A DNA stretch of 64,000 nucleotides from Microcyclospora pomicola (GCA_002786065.1 NHNY01000019.1:248001-312000), one strand, 5' to 3'. Shown: positions 1-10,578, counted from the first letter of the stretch. Made by a program: numbers and translations. The notes: a model not told the origin generated them from the letters alone.

Positions 1-3000
1 CTGGACGAAGGTATCCAGAGCTAACTTACCGTACCACGAGTCCCGTCCATGCCCAGCACGGCCACTCCACGCTCGGTCCAACCCACAAAAGCTGGGGGTG
101 AAATCCGGGGTGGTCTGGAGGATTCATGTCATCCGTCCCAGACGAGCAAATGATGTGCGCTACCTCCATGCGCTCGACCAATGATGACGCATCGCAGAGC
201 TCCCCCCTGACAGCGCAAAACTCTGCCGGCCATGATTCTTCGCTTGCCCTCGACATTCAATTGCCGCCGTTGAAGCTAAGTACTACCAAGTCCTGATCTA
301 CGAGAACCACCAGACGACAGAGAGGTGTCACAAGGAGCTTCGCTACAGCTACTTCCACCACCCGGACCACTGTCACTCCTACAGACCTCCTACGAGCCCA
401 CCATCGCCAACGGCGTGCCGTCGGGGTCCGACAGAGACGATGCCAACTCAGGCTGTCATGCATGGCTGGAGACGAGCTAGAGGGTCAAGCCAAGACCGCA
501 CCAGTCCCGTGCCGTAGCCAGACTGAGCTGTGCTTGCGCAAGTCGCAAACCCTGCACACGGCAGGACTGACTCGAAACCACACCTAGCCTTGCAGCAAGC
601 CAATAGCGTGACGCAGCGACCTGCAGGCGATGTGAGAATGTGGAAGGTGTTGCAGCTCTCACGTCTGCGTTTCCCAGCTCATTGTACGAGCTGACAGGTC
701 ATACTGGACGGAGGTAAGCCGATCAGGTTCCTTATGCTTTGGGTCGGCTCGTGTTTCGATCCATCATCATGTTTGATCTGCACGCCGAACTGGCCATCTG
801 TTTCTGCCCAGGAAACTTCAAGCGTTACGAGCACGGACGTTGTTCCGGTGGCAAAATTACTGGCGTTCTGTGAGACTACAGTACTCCGTGGACCGTACAT
901 TATTACATGCTGACTTCGGGCGCCCGGAAGAGCCGCCGTCACGACGAAGTCTTACGTGCCTAGACAGATCTAAGTCGAACGTCACCCGGTGGCACAACTT
1001 ACGATCTGTAGTGGTACTCTCGAAGCAGTGCCACCACAACCTCATCAATGCTTGTTTATGGCTACATCGGACAGTATACTCCCTAGAGACAAGTGATCAT
1101 CTAGCAAGTGATCGTCTACATGATCAGTGGGACGCTAGTACCATGTGCAAATGCGGCCAAAGCCTCAACGGTGCAAGTGCAGCAGAGCACTACGGCCTGC
1201 CAGAAATCGTGCGCGACGGAGTCTGATTCTTACCACAAGTACCGCAAGGTACCATCGAAGGAGATCAGCATCGACCCTCAGCCTGGTCGACGACATGCAC
1301 ATGACCGAGGCTGCTGGGCATGCATTAAGGCCAAGTAGCCACATGCATGAATGAGGGTGATATGGACACTCCCTTGCCGTCCATGGCAACAGCATAAGCA
1401 CGCGGTCAAGGAGATCTGCTGAGCGTGTAATCCAGGACAAGCATATCTAGCCAAGGAGGTGGCATTGCGCGACCTCAAGGATGTGCTCAACACTTCATAT
1501 CATCACAACGCTCGTAGGTGGCGATAGGTGACAGTCCGGCAACCATAGATTGATGCTCGCTAAGTACAGTACTGTACCTTCGCAAGCACCATCGACCTGC
1601 ATGAACCTCGACCTAAGACAGCGTGGAAAGACTTTGCTCCAACGCTAGCCCTAACAGGGGAAAATCTGGGGAAGCCGCTAGCCCTCGCGTGCACTAGCAG
1701 CAACGAGGCTGGTCCCTGTTGCATTTCCTGCGCCAGACACGCCACCGGCCGACCTCATTCTTGGCATCACACTGTCCGGTCCCAGGCTGAGCACTACGGG
1801 TATTTGGACCAATACGAGCCCTCGCAGCTTGATCGGCTATATCGACATTTGGGCCCCCATTATGCCAGCTACCCTGCTGACTGCAGCCTTCTGGCATCAC
1901 TGTCCATCTGACGGCACGGGCAAAGGTCTACGAGCAGAACGCTCTTGCGCGAACACGGGACCATTGCAGGATTCGACTGCCGCAAACGGTACTCTAGCAC
2001 ACGAGTCAGGTCCGGCATAAGGTGACTACCACTATTCAGCTACCGTTCGCAGGTCTCTGGGGTGCTGGCTCGTGCAGATCATCTGGTCTGGCCGCCACGA
2101 GTCCACTGGCATGATGATGAGCAATCCTCGAAATTGCAACTCCAGGTGTTTACAGGGTTGTGTCATCAGACGAGCGCTTCTGTTGTTCTTGACAGCATTC
2201 TCGTGCGTTTGTGGGGACGGTCGTACCTCTAGCGGTCTGCGGTGGACTCATGACAGTGCTGCTCCACTGAGGGCATGGACCAGCGGCTTTGTGTGGCAGC
2301 CCTCATCGAACGGACGGAAGCCTGGATCGCTGATGGCGGCGCAAGAGGCGCTGTCGCGACACGTCTCAAGTGCGAAAGAAGATCATCATGGACGGGAGAT
2401 GAAGCATACCTATTCGCGTGCCTCGCACGTGACGGCATCGTGCTAACATCGGGGGCAAGACCCGTTTGGAACAATAATGGAGCATTGTTACTTCGCCGCC
2501 TTCTAACAAGACGGCGGAAGCCATACAGCATATAACGTGCGGCAAGCTTCGATTATCGCCTACAGACCAATGACAAGGATGGCCCATATATATGTCCGTC
2601 ATCGTATCACCTCGTAGGTGGATCAAACCCTATCACACGAGCAGAATTGTGGGACGGTCCGACGTCGACGCTACAGGCTGTGACCATCGAAGCATCTGCC
2701 CACCCGGCGCCTTTTTTTACCGCACCAAGCCGCACAGAAGCCGTTCTGAAAGACACAGAGAGATTGGCCGCTGTACACAGCATTTGTCATATGCCATGCG
2801 AGAAACGGTCTTCGTCGCGAGTGTATGCACATCGGCATAGCAGCCAGCACGATGGGCTTGGCTGGACTGGACTGGACTGGACCGAACTGCTCGCTGACTT
2901 GCATACCACCCTGGAGTGCTCCACTGTGCAGCACGCACTTCGACCAACGTCGTGTACTCCACGTGTAATTCTTTCGTAATCTGTACTGCCGCCAATGCTG

Positions 3001-3552
3001 TGAATCAGTTGGATAGGCAATGTTAAGCGGTTCACTGTTGCGACACCATTTTTCTTTGTCAGCAGGCGTGTAAGCACGAATGCCAACGCCGGACAATCGC
3101 ACGAGTAATGATCGCTTTGCTGGAACAATACATGTGCTACATTCGCCAGCTGAGATTTTGTTGTAACATCAGGTCATGCAAGCTTAACATTGATGGGGTC
3201 GGTGGAGGGGCTATACATAAGGTACGCAAATATCTCGGCACCGAACAGATATGCTCGACGAGACGAGCTCCGTACTTCAGCGCAACTGCTTCCCGATCGA
3301 AATGCTTCACATGTTCGTCCACCTTCATACCACACATTCGCTTCACCGTGAGGCCGACTCACGACAAGCCCTAGATCCGAGTTGTCCGTATTCGCCTGTC
3401 AGAAGAACATTTGTCTGCCATCACACTTGTACCTGGCGTGCGCATCGATCTAGGATGTTTGATGCGGTATCGGCCAGAAAGACATCTGACAGCAGGAACA
3501 TGCGGTTCCGTAGGGTGGTAGGCCGCTGTGCCAGGAATGATCTCGCACAGCT
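1..3552. other. Long stretch without a recognisable gene
   Basis: I find no frame with a recognisable domain and none longer than about 170 codons. Base composition looks ordinary, not AT-rich, and CA/TG dinucleotides are common, so it does not look like a RIP-mutated repeat. A short coding-like frame lies at 126-296 and a small GGACT tandem repeat near 2862-2883. It could hold a lineage-specific gene with short exons, a decayed gene or non-coding RNA; I cannot tell which. Confidence 0.5.
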
Positions 3553-4239
3553 TCATTTCTTGCCTTTCTTCTTCTTCTTGCTGGCCCCTCCACCCCCACC
3601 AGCCTGCGGTTGTGCCTTGGTCTCTACAGGCGGTGCAACAGCAGCATCTTTCGCATCTCCGGCCTGTGCTTCAAGCGGCGTGTTCTCCATCACGACATCT
3701 ATCGCCCGATTAGCCTTCGTTCGCGCATCAAAACCTCCTCCAACACTGTAGCAACACTGTGATAATCCTACCTTCCGCTTTCTCGGGCAACGCAGCCATA
3801 TGTCTTCCCAACCGTCCCAAACTCCCAATCAACCTCCCCACCTCCGCCGCCCGATCGGTCTTGAACTTCAGACACGCCCCAGACTCATGATCGTACGTCT
3901 TCAGCACCAGCACCGCGCGCGGCACTTTCGGCGCATTCGCTTCCTCCTTGGCCTCAGCCCCACCATCGCCCGCTTCTTCCCTTTTGCGTTTCCGGCTCGA
4001 CTGATACTTCGGCAAGGCGAGGTTCGGGATCTTGTATTTGGTCGTGATGCGTGTCTACAGGGTACCCCAAGAATAAATCACGTCAGTTGAACGACTCTTG
4101 TCCACTTGTTTTACTCGCACAAGCTTCTCCATACACTTGGTAAGTGGGGGTTTGGAGACTTACGCACCGTGGACGGCCGTGCGTCGAGCAGCAGCGCCGA
4201 CTGCCGTTGCCATTCGTCGCTGGTGCTCAGATAGACCAT
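3553..4239 (-). CDS. SRP21: Signal recognition particle subunit SRP9/SRP21
   Basis: Small SRP protein that binds the Alu domain of SRP RNA in the cytosol and takes part in elongation arrest of secretory proteins. Proposed exons (minus strand): 4239-4168, 4054-3772, 3737-3553, giving about 179 residues. Exon 1 reads MVYLSTSDEWQRQSALLL and joins to TRITTKYKIP, the typical fungal SRP9-21 start. Exon 2 carries the conserved core LKTYDHESGACLKFKTD and RLIGSLGRLGRHMAALPE. The C-terminus is a disordered Ala/Pro/Gly stretch ending in a lysine-rich KKKKKGKK tail, usual for the fungal family. Intron 1 is 113 nt (GTGCGT...TAG). The second intron as drawn is only 34 nt and is the weak point: the two flanking frames clearly belong to one protein but the exact junction is uncertain. 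The gene is divergent from the DUF1308 gene. Confidence 0.9.
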
Positions 4240-4610
4240 GGTCACGATCCGGGACAAACGTCGCTGTGGTCCCTTGTACACCGTGAAGGGAGTGGAGTGG
4301 AGGCACGTCTATTCATCGAATATCGAGACGTTTGGAAGGTTCGCGCACGGTCCATGCGATCTGCTCCATTTCGACATTTCCCAGAATGGCAATTCGTCAC
4401 ACCCGCCATACTTTGGCCACAGCGTGACTCGTCGATCTGTTTTGCATTGGCTGTGGTTGCGGGTTGAGTATCTATATTTGTTTTGTGGAGGAGATCCCGT
4501 CAATTCTATTTTGTGATAGAGGTATCGCTGGTCGCAGCTTTGCACATGTGCAGGACGATCGATTGCAAAGTATACTTAAAGGGAATGCTTTTGAGCGTAC
4601 ATTGAACATC
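4240..4610. promoter_or_regulatory. Shared upstream region of SRP21 and the DUF1308 gene
   Basis: 371 nt between the start codons of two divergent genes. An in-frame ATG at 4464 would extend the rightward protein by 49 residues, but that extension has no recognisable features, so I treat it as leader. No specific operator was identified. Confidence 0.4.
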
Positions 4611-6323
4611 ATGGAATCCGAAAAAGGGCCTGCACAGCTCGAATCTACACAAGTTGACGACCATTCAATACATCCAGTTCTACTAGACTTGATCAGTCGA
4701 GCGAAGACGCTCTTGTCAGAACTCGAGCAATTCCGGATTCGCCTGAGAAGTCTCCGGCAAGAGGGCAATGTGGAACTGAGCCACTTCAGGAGCACGGTTC
4801 AGTCTGAATTGGGGATGCTGGAGCGATTGTCCCAACGACCTGATGATACGTCGACGCAGCATATTGCGCGATCATCGAACCTGCCGTTTCTGGAGACCGT
4901 ATGGATCACGGTCAAAAAGTTACGAGACGTGACGGCGTTGCAGAAACGCATATATACGTCCTCCAGTGTGAAGCTGCTGTCACAAGGATTGCGGCACGTC
5001 AGTCTAGACCGTTCAGCGCTGAAGCCGGACAAAGGATCGAGGGAGTGCGCGGTCATCGTCGATGCTATCACCGATGCTGGACGGAGCTGGACGAAAGTCT
5101 CCCTGGTGACGAACACCCGGCTTCTGTTCGATCTGGCGAAGCAGGGCTGGGAATCTGGTGGATCGGATTACAGTGATGGTGAGGATCCTTTGCCGCCTCG
5201 CTCCGATGACAACGATCATGATGTGCCATTGGTCAAAACGGCAAAGGAGCTCGTAAGAGCTGCACAGCTGTTTCGTGTTCGATCGAAGGTACCACATGTA
5301 CATCTCGTGTTGCCACGAATAGCGTACGGAGAGACGCATGAAGTCGATGCTATCATCGACGATTGTCGGGCGGCTGGTGCTACTGTCTTCTGCGGACAAG
5401 ACCTTCAATCTGTACCCCCAATAGAAAAAGCCCTTGTCAATATGGCACCAGATCCCATGACCACATTCAGTGAGGTCCTCAACATCGATTGTACCATATT
5501 GCTGGCGCTGGTCTCAGAGTTCTCGCACGCCAAAGTGTCCAAGGAGCCCTGGTTCCACGCCGCCCTGCGTCGCCAGGTGGAGATCGAGGGCAACGAGAAT
5601 CTGCTCCCGGCACTTCTTTACCCAGCCATGGGAGGCCACCGGCTCGTTTGCACACGAGAGGCGGTTAGTCGGATGCGCGAAATCGTCAACGCCATCGGAA
5701 CACCTTCAGAAAAGGCGCGTACCCTGATCATGCTCGGCGATGACCAGACCAAGACGCAGCCTGAACTGGTCCAAGAGATGCAGACATGGTCGGCATATCC
5801 TGTCCCACTGGACTGGCAACTCCCCATCGAAGTCATCGACTTCAACGCCGCCGACCACGCCGCGACAACCCCTCTCGAAGCCCAGGAAGTCTGCGCCAAA
5901 ATGACCGAGATCAACCACTCCGTCTTCCTCTCTGGCTGGGCTCTGCGTCGCACCACCATCACCAGCAACCGCACCGTCGTCAAGCAGATTGAGAACGATC
6001 TCGACACCTGTCCATCGCTCGCCGACGACGTCTGGCCCAATATCTGGCTCTGTCCGACTGCCCGCTCGCTCGTCGGGAAAGAGAAGCGCGGCGCGCCGAA
6101 ACCGGACGCCAGAGTCGCAACCAAGTCTGCAGGGCCAGAGGGCAAGGAAGGCAAGAAGAGCGCGCGTGCCTGGCTCCTCCCAGACCCTTTACGCCGTGAA
6201 GAGCAGCGCCGCAATGGCTTGGATGTGCTGTCGATTCGTGAGGGCCGTGTCGTCGAGGACCTCAGGCCGGATGGCTACCCGTGCGAGGAAGTGCTGGAGG
6301 CGAAGAACGCTTCGATCAGGTGA
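4611..6323 (+). CDS. DUF1308 family protein (C7orf25/UPF0415 homologue)
   Basis: Uncharacterised eukaryotic family found from fungi to man; the conserved C-terminal half is Pfam DUF1308, related by published fold predictions to PIN-like nucleases. This copy is an intronless 570-residue protein from the ATG at 4611, chosen because the preceding 49 in-frame codons look like leader. Residues about 20-60 are heptad-like (LLSELEQFRIRLRSLRQE), a likely coiled coil. The middle has the conserved DAITDAGRSWTKVSLVT stretch and a serine/aspartate-rich loop. The DUF1308 part includes VNMAPDPMTTFSEVLNIDCT, LLPALLYPAMGGHRLVC and IVNAIGTPSEKARTLIML, matching the C7orf25 pattern of a repeated acidic and aromatic core. 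The C-terminus ends in a basic Ala/Lys stretch. The molecular role is unknown; nuclease activity is inference only. Confidence 0.8.
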   Translation: MESEKGPAQLESTQVDDHSIHPVLLDLISRAKTLLSELEQFRIRLRSLRQEGNVELSHFRSTVQSELGMLERLSQRPDDTSTQHIARSSNLPFLETVWITVKKLRDVTALQKRIYTSSSVKLLSQGLRHVSLDRSALKPDKGSRECAVIVDAITDAGRSWTKVSLVTNTRLLFDLAKQGWESGGSDYSDGEDPLPPRSDDNDHDVPLVKTAKELVRAAQLFRVRSKVPHVHLVLPRIAYGETHEVDAIIDDCRAAGATVFCGQDLQSVPPIEKALVNMAPDPMTTFSEVLNIDCTILLALVSEFSHAKVSKEPWFHAALRRQVEIEGNENLLPALLYPAMGGHRLVCTREAVSRMREIVNAIGTPSEKARTLIMLGDDQTKTQPELVQEMQTWSAYPVPLDWQLPIEVIDFNAADHAATTPLEAQEVCAKMTEINHSVFLSGWALRRTTITSNRTVVKQIENDLDTCPSLADDVWPNIWLCPTARSLVGKEKRGAPKPDARVATKSAGPEGKEGKKSARAWLLPDPLRREEQRRNGLDVLSIREGRVVEDLRPDGYPCEEVLEAKNASIR

Positions 6324-7016
6324 CGAAAACGCGGATGAAAATGTCCATTGAAACAATTATGTGTGGGTCTGACGACGCTACGCATATATGTACTTGTATG
6401 TAACTCTCGGCATGACCGTGAGGCCCTCATATATGTTCCTAGCAATGCTCATGTAGAACTCTCTGTGACGTGGAAGACGTCACTAACGACAAAAAGTTCG
6501 TTCCCGCCTCTTGTGTGGATGGGCAAGGGCATCATACTCCTGAAAGTCTTGAGGCATATCAGGTGCTTCCAACCAAGGCACCAATGCTCGGGTAGACTTG
6601 GGAACGAGACATGGACGGAGAAAGCGAACCCGCAAGCAAGCAAGCAAACAAGCAACCAAAAAGCGCGACTGAGACGTGTTCTTTGACCATTCACAACCAG
6701 GTTTCACGCGCAGCACTGTCAAATGATGGGACAGATCTGCTCCTTCAAACCTCGCGGCGCAGGCCAGGCTGGTTAGTGGCCCTTTTTGTTTGTCTATCTA
6801 CGTTCACATCATACGTGTCGCAGTCGAGCGAAGCGTGGCAAATACCGCGCGAGCTCTGTCGCCGTGCATGAAATCCAATACGCGCTAAATAGCAAATAAC
6901 GAATGACTTTTCTCGCAGCCTAGAATCGTCCAGCGTCAGGCATGCGTCGTCTGATCTCTCCAATATCTATATGTCGTCCGATCGCGTTCACGATCTCCTG
7001 CTCTGCCTCTGCTTTC
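6324..7016. other. Convergent intergenic region
   Basis: Between two converging genes. It holds a short AAGC-type repeat near 6635-6658. On the minus strand a coding-like frame runs from about 7045 to 6933 and may be the true C-terminus of the zinc-finger gene next to it (see findings). Nothing else recognised. Confidence 0.45.
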
Positions 7017-8012
7017 TCAACCTCCAAGAAACGCTTCCAGCCGCGTTCTCAAATTGGCCTCGAATTCCGTGTCCTGCACCGGAGCTGTATCTATCCAAAC
7101 CTGTGGCGCAGCATTTGTCGCGTAGGGGGTATAGTCGGTGTTCGGGTAGGCTATGCTGGGAGTGATGCCGTGGAATTCGTGCTGATGTAGGGCAAGGGCG
7201 TCAGGTGTTGATGCCGCGAAGGCCGGGCAGGTGGTACAAATGTGAACGGGAAAATCTTGCGGTGGCGGCGCAGCTTGGACAGCGTCGCAGTGCGGATAGC
7301 TAGCATCCTGGGCTGTGTCCACATAATACAGGGTATCTGTAGGGAGGGGGCGACTGTCTCTTGCTGCAGCTGTAGCGGTCTTGCGAGCAGCTGCTCCAGC
7401 AATGTCACACGCTCTCCGTGATAGCGGTGACGATTGCTGTTGTAGCTTCACGATCCCAGCCATACCTTTACGTCGATTGCCTTTGCCGATGGAAACATGC
7501 AGCTTGTGGACTTCTCGCAGGTGCCGATAGAGGGTAAAAGGCCTTGTGAACGCTTTCTCAATCCCCTGAGCAGCGCATTCGTGGCACACATGGCGTCGTT
7601 CGAAAGTGTGCTTTTCTCGAATGTGTTGCTCGCGATTATGTGGACAAGTGAATGTTTGCGAACATGCAGGATATGTACAGTTATATCTTTTGGTTTTGTG
7701 TCCCGAGCTGGGCTTGATGGTAGCTGCATGGGATACTCCTTGCGAGATGCCTGATCGCTTGCGATCCGGCCGACGCTGTCTGTTGGGGCAAAGCAATGTA
7801 TCAGAAGGAGCAGTCGAGCCGTGTGGCTGGAATGTGAGACTGGCTGGTGGAGTGTATGAAGCTTCCGTGAATGAGAATATGTCCTTGGTAGCGAACTCAC
7901 CGAGGAAGTCGAACTCGCTTTTGACGGCGTGTAGAGCGCCAGTTGCGTAGAGTGAATCGTTTTCACAACTGGCCTCCAGCCAGTCCACGCGGTGTGTTGG
8001 CTTGTCCGCCAT
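7017..8012 (-). CDS. C2H2 zinc-finger protein, putative transcription factor
   Basis: 331-residue frame starting MADKPTHRVDWLEAS. A paired C2H2 unit sits near residues 108-170: a first finger with C..YPACSQTF and HNREQHIREKH, then a second, longer one with HVCHECAAQG and FTLYRHLREVH. A third finger-like motif follows near residue 265 (CTTCPAF...LALHQHEFH). The rest is low-complexity Ser/Pro/Ala sequence. A nuclear DNA-binding role is inferred from the finger arrangement, which resembles fungal TFIIIA-type C2H2 regulators; target genes are unknown. A donor-like GTGAGT occurs at about 7902 but splicing there would leave the finger frame, so I kept one exon. The stop at 7017 may be premature: a charged coding-like segment follows in another frame. 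The gene converges on the DUF1308 gene. Confidence 0.65.
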   Translation of the reverse strand: MADKPTHRVDWLEASCENDSLYATGALHAVKSEFDFLGEFATKDIFSFTEASYTPPASLTFQPHGSTAPSDTLLCPNRQRRPDRKRSGISQGVSHAATIKPSSGHKTKRYNCTYPACSQTFTCPHNREQHIREKHTFERRHVCHECAAQGIEKAFTRPFTLYRHLREVHKLHVSIGKGNRRKGMAGIVKLQQQSSPLSRRACDIAGAAARKTATAAARDSRPLPTDTLYYVDTAQDASYPHCDAVQAAPPPQDFPVHICTTCPAFAASTPDALALHQHEFHGITPSIAYPNTDYTPYATNAAPQVWIDTAPVQDTEFEANLRTRLEAFLGG

Positions 8013-8721
8013 ATCTGTGACATGAGTGTGGAAAGAAGAGACTGGAGTTGAGCTGCTCCCTTTTCGACAGCTTGAACGTAGCGCTGTTCTGCGTCAGGTT
8101 GGACCCCATTGCATGCAGCATGAAAGGCGGCAGGTCCTTATGAAGCCAACATAAAGCAATCAGGACGCCCAAAGAAGACAACGACACTGTTTGTATTGTA
8201 TGACCACAACAACAAACGAAGACAGTATGTATTAAAACAACGTTTTGTCTAGGTCAAATACCATGGCAGATGCAAGATTTGACAGTGCACACAGCTGTGA
8301 GATATGTTTTTGGGACAACCACTCGGGAATGTCCATGAAAGCAGCCCTGCTGCGCGTTCAGCCAACCGCCTGTAGAGAGAACGTCCTCAAGGTACACTAA
8401 TACCAGGCCGTCACTCAAGGGGGCCGTCTCCATATGCGCGACAGGGTGATCGAGATCACGCATATCACACACTTGCTGCCGCCTTGCAAGGTATGGAGAC
8501 ATCTGTGGACTTGGCTCATTGGCATCCTCCCTTACACGGTGCAGTGTGCAATACAATGCATACACCCCGTCTTTGTTGCTCTTGAGCAGAGGCATCGTGC
8601 TGATAGCATGATATTATCGTTGTGGTTCATCTTTACCGTGAAAGATGCAAGTGATGCTTGCTCCACGGGCGTCGTACAACTGAGTTGCAATACCAAATGA
8701 TAGACATTACGATATATGCTA
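8013..8721. other. Intergenic region between two minus-strand genes
   Basis: Presumed promoter of the C2H2 gene and 3' region of the RFTS-domain gene's neighbour side. Only short unconvincing frames are present on either strand; no RNA gene or repeat recognised. Confidence 0.4.
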
Positions 8722-10578
8722 TCATAGCCGTCTTGAGATGGGATCAGGAAATCGTGAACCAGCCACCCGACTTCCTGCGATTCCGCCGGGGCCTACATAG
8801 CTTCCCAAACCAGTGCTTCCGATGGTCTCTTCCACAGAAGCTTGCAGTCGCACTCGCTCCATCAGGTGGCTGACTGGTAATGATGGGGCTTGAAGCTTCT
8901 TAACCAGTTTTACCCTCTCGTCATTATCGTAGATATGGAGTTTGTAGTGGTCCTTGATCAATTGCTGCGAGTCTGGCGTTGATGCGAGATACACTTTGTG
9001 CATACATCCAGCCAGCGCACAAATCCATGTGTCGTCCTGGACAGGATCTGGGTGGTGGTTGAATCGAACGGCCTGGTCAACAATACTCGCATCAGCAGGT
9101 GCAGGTGGTGGTGTCATTATTGTGTCTGGACCTGAATCTGCGTCCACCGAGCCTGGTGATGATGGCATATCGATTCCTTCGTCAGCGTCGGCACGGCTGA
9201 ACCTCCGTTTCCGAGGGCGCTCGTCACTGAAAGCACCATCCGGTTGTCGCTTTCCAGCCTTGTGTAGCAAGCGCGGATCCGCACCAACTTCTTCTCCAGA
9301 CTCATCATCGATATCTTCGCCACGCACATCGCTGGCCTGGTTTCTCTTGATACCTTTGCTCGGTCGCGGTCGAAGCGCTGACCTACCCTTTCGCGCCGCT
9401 GGTCGACCAGCATCGGAGTCATCATTACTGGAATCATCGTCCTCATCAGATTGCACTGGTGTTGCAAGACCGGGAGCTTCGGGCCCAGAATCTGGGCTAG
9501 TCCCTCCTGATGAAGCCCCACGTCGCGTACGGCGACCAGAAGCTGCTGATGGTAGAGCTGACCATCCCGCTTTTGCTCGATCCGGCATTCTTCGCCTTCT
9601 CGTGCCCCCTGCTGAACTTTCTGCCATAGAACTTGAGTTTATGGAGATGATTTCCGGGTCCGGATCCTGTATGCGCTGTCCACGCATGGATCTCCTTTCA
9701 TCGGTAGTCGATGACTCTGTTATAGACTGCGACTTCTGCGAGCCTGGCGATCCGAACAAGCGCTGTTTGACCGTCGCAAGGACTTTAGGGAACTTGCGCG
9801 TCAGATGTCGATAGAGGGGGTTGTGCGACCACGACATATTCTCCTTTCCAGCGACCATGCAGCTCAGTAGAAAGTCGCAATGTTGATGCATGGCTTTGGC
9901 AGCCTCATCCACAGCCGTCGCATTCTTGAGTACATCGACTGCATACTTTTTGAACAGCTCTTGAGGCATAAGATCAGGCAGTGTCTTTGCGTTTTTCCCT
10001 CGACCAACAGTTCTCTTCTCTTTATATGCATCGGCGACGAAATAAAATATCCGGACATCCTCCTTCATAAATTTCACCATATTTTTGTACTCGCTCGCTG
10101 CTCTGAGCTCATACCACCCCGTCCGGCCAGCAAGCCACAGCCCAAAGCTCCCGTCATCATACTCGCCAAATGCATTCCGTATGACATTGGTGATCTCGAT
10201 GTAATGCGTCTTGCCTCTGTACTCCTCGCTTGTGTAATGATGCCATTTATCCCTAGGCAGTTCCTTCAGGGTACCAGTGACTTTCACAGGATTATGGGTG
10301 GCTGCCGTGAGGAGTGAGACCGCCTCGTTCGTAGTAGGATCCAGAACTTGGCAATCGCATAGCTCGAGATCGTCGCTGTCGTCGACGGGAAGGCTCTTCA
10401 GAATGGTCTCTTCTGGAACGAATCCTCGACTGGCCCTGGTCATGGCTGACAGGGACGCCTTCAGCCGAGCCGAAGCGTATGCATCTGGTGAGCGCCAGTT
10501 CACTCCGATATCATCAGGACGTCTACTGCTAACAGTCGCAAACTTGACGCGCCGCGGGTCACGCCTCACGTTCTCCAC
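8722..10578 (-). CDS. Raf2/Dos2-like protein with DNMT1 replication-foci (RFTS) domain and C2H2 finger
   Basis: 618-residue single-exon frame. Residues about 65-200 resemble the replication-foci-targeting domain of DNMT1 (Pfam DNMT1-RFD): they contain THYIEITNVIRNAFGEYDDG, then GLWLAGRTGWYELRAASEYK and DVRIFYFVADAY. No methyltransferase domain follows. Instead there is a long disordered Ser/Asp/Arg-rich region with several basic clusters (SSKRR-type and RPRKRRFSR) that could be nuclear localisation signals, then near residue 515 a C2H2-like motif (WICALAGCMHK ... KDHYKLH). RFTS plus C2H2 without a catalytic domain is the architecture of S. pombe Raf2 (636 residues), a subunit of the Clr4 H3K9 methyltransferase complex CLRC. 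I therefore infer a heterochromatin-assembly role in the nucleus. Orthology with Raf2 is not proven by eye. It is divergent from PUS4 with only 231 nt between start codons. Confidence 0.65.
   Translation of the reverse strand: MENVRRDPRRVKFATVSSRRPDDIGVNWRSPDAYASARLKASLSAMTRASRGFVPEETILKSLPVDDSDDLELCDCQVLDPTTNEAVSLLTAATHNPVKVTGTLKELPRDKWHHYTSEEYRGKTHYIEITNVIRNAFGEYDDGSFGLWLAGRTGWYELRAASEYKNMVKFMKEDVRIFYFVADAYKEKRTVGRGKNAKTLPDLMPQELFKKYAVDVLKNATAVDEAAKAMHQHCDFLLSCMVAGKENMSWSHNPLYRHLTRKFPKVLATVKQRLFGSPGSQKSQSITESSTTDERRSMRGQRIQDPDPEIISINSSSMAESSAGGTRRRRMPDRAKAGWSALPSAASGRRTRRGASSGGTSPDSGPEAPGLATPVQSDEDDDSSNDDSDAGRPAARKGRSALRPRPSKGIKRNQASDVRGEDIDDESGEEVGADPRLLHKAGKRQPDGAFSDERPRKRRFSRADADEGIDMPSSPGSVDADSGPDTIMTPPPAPADASIVDQAVRFNHHPDPVQDDTWICALAGCMHKVYLASTPDSQQLIKDHYKLHIYDNDERVKLVKKLQAPSLPVSHLMERVRLQASVEETIGSTGLGSYVGPGGIAGSRVAGSRFPDPISRRL

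Noticed and set aside
1309-1338. GCWACIKAK followed by a stop, faintly like the start of a Zn2Cys6 cluster
   Set aside because: Only two cysteines with the right spacing, no following cysteines in any frame; chance resemblance is likely.
7850-7905. Possible intron starting with GTGAGT in the C2H2 gene
   Set aside because: Removing it with the nearest acceptor moves the sequence out of the zinc-finger frame, while the unspliced frame stays open.
8954-9814. 286-codon frame on the plus strand inside the RFTS-domain gene
   Set aside because: Antisense to the disordered part of the real gene; Ser/Arg/Pro-rich with no motif.
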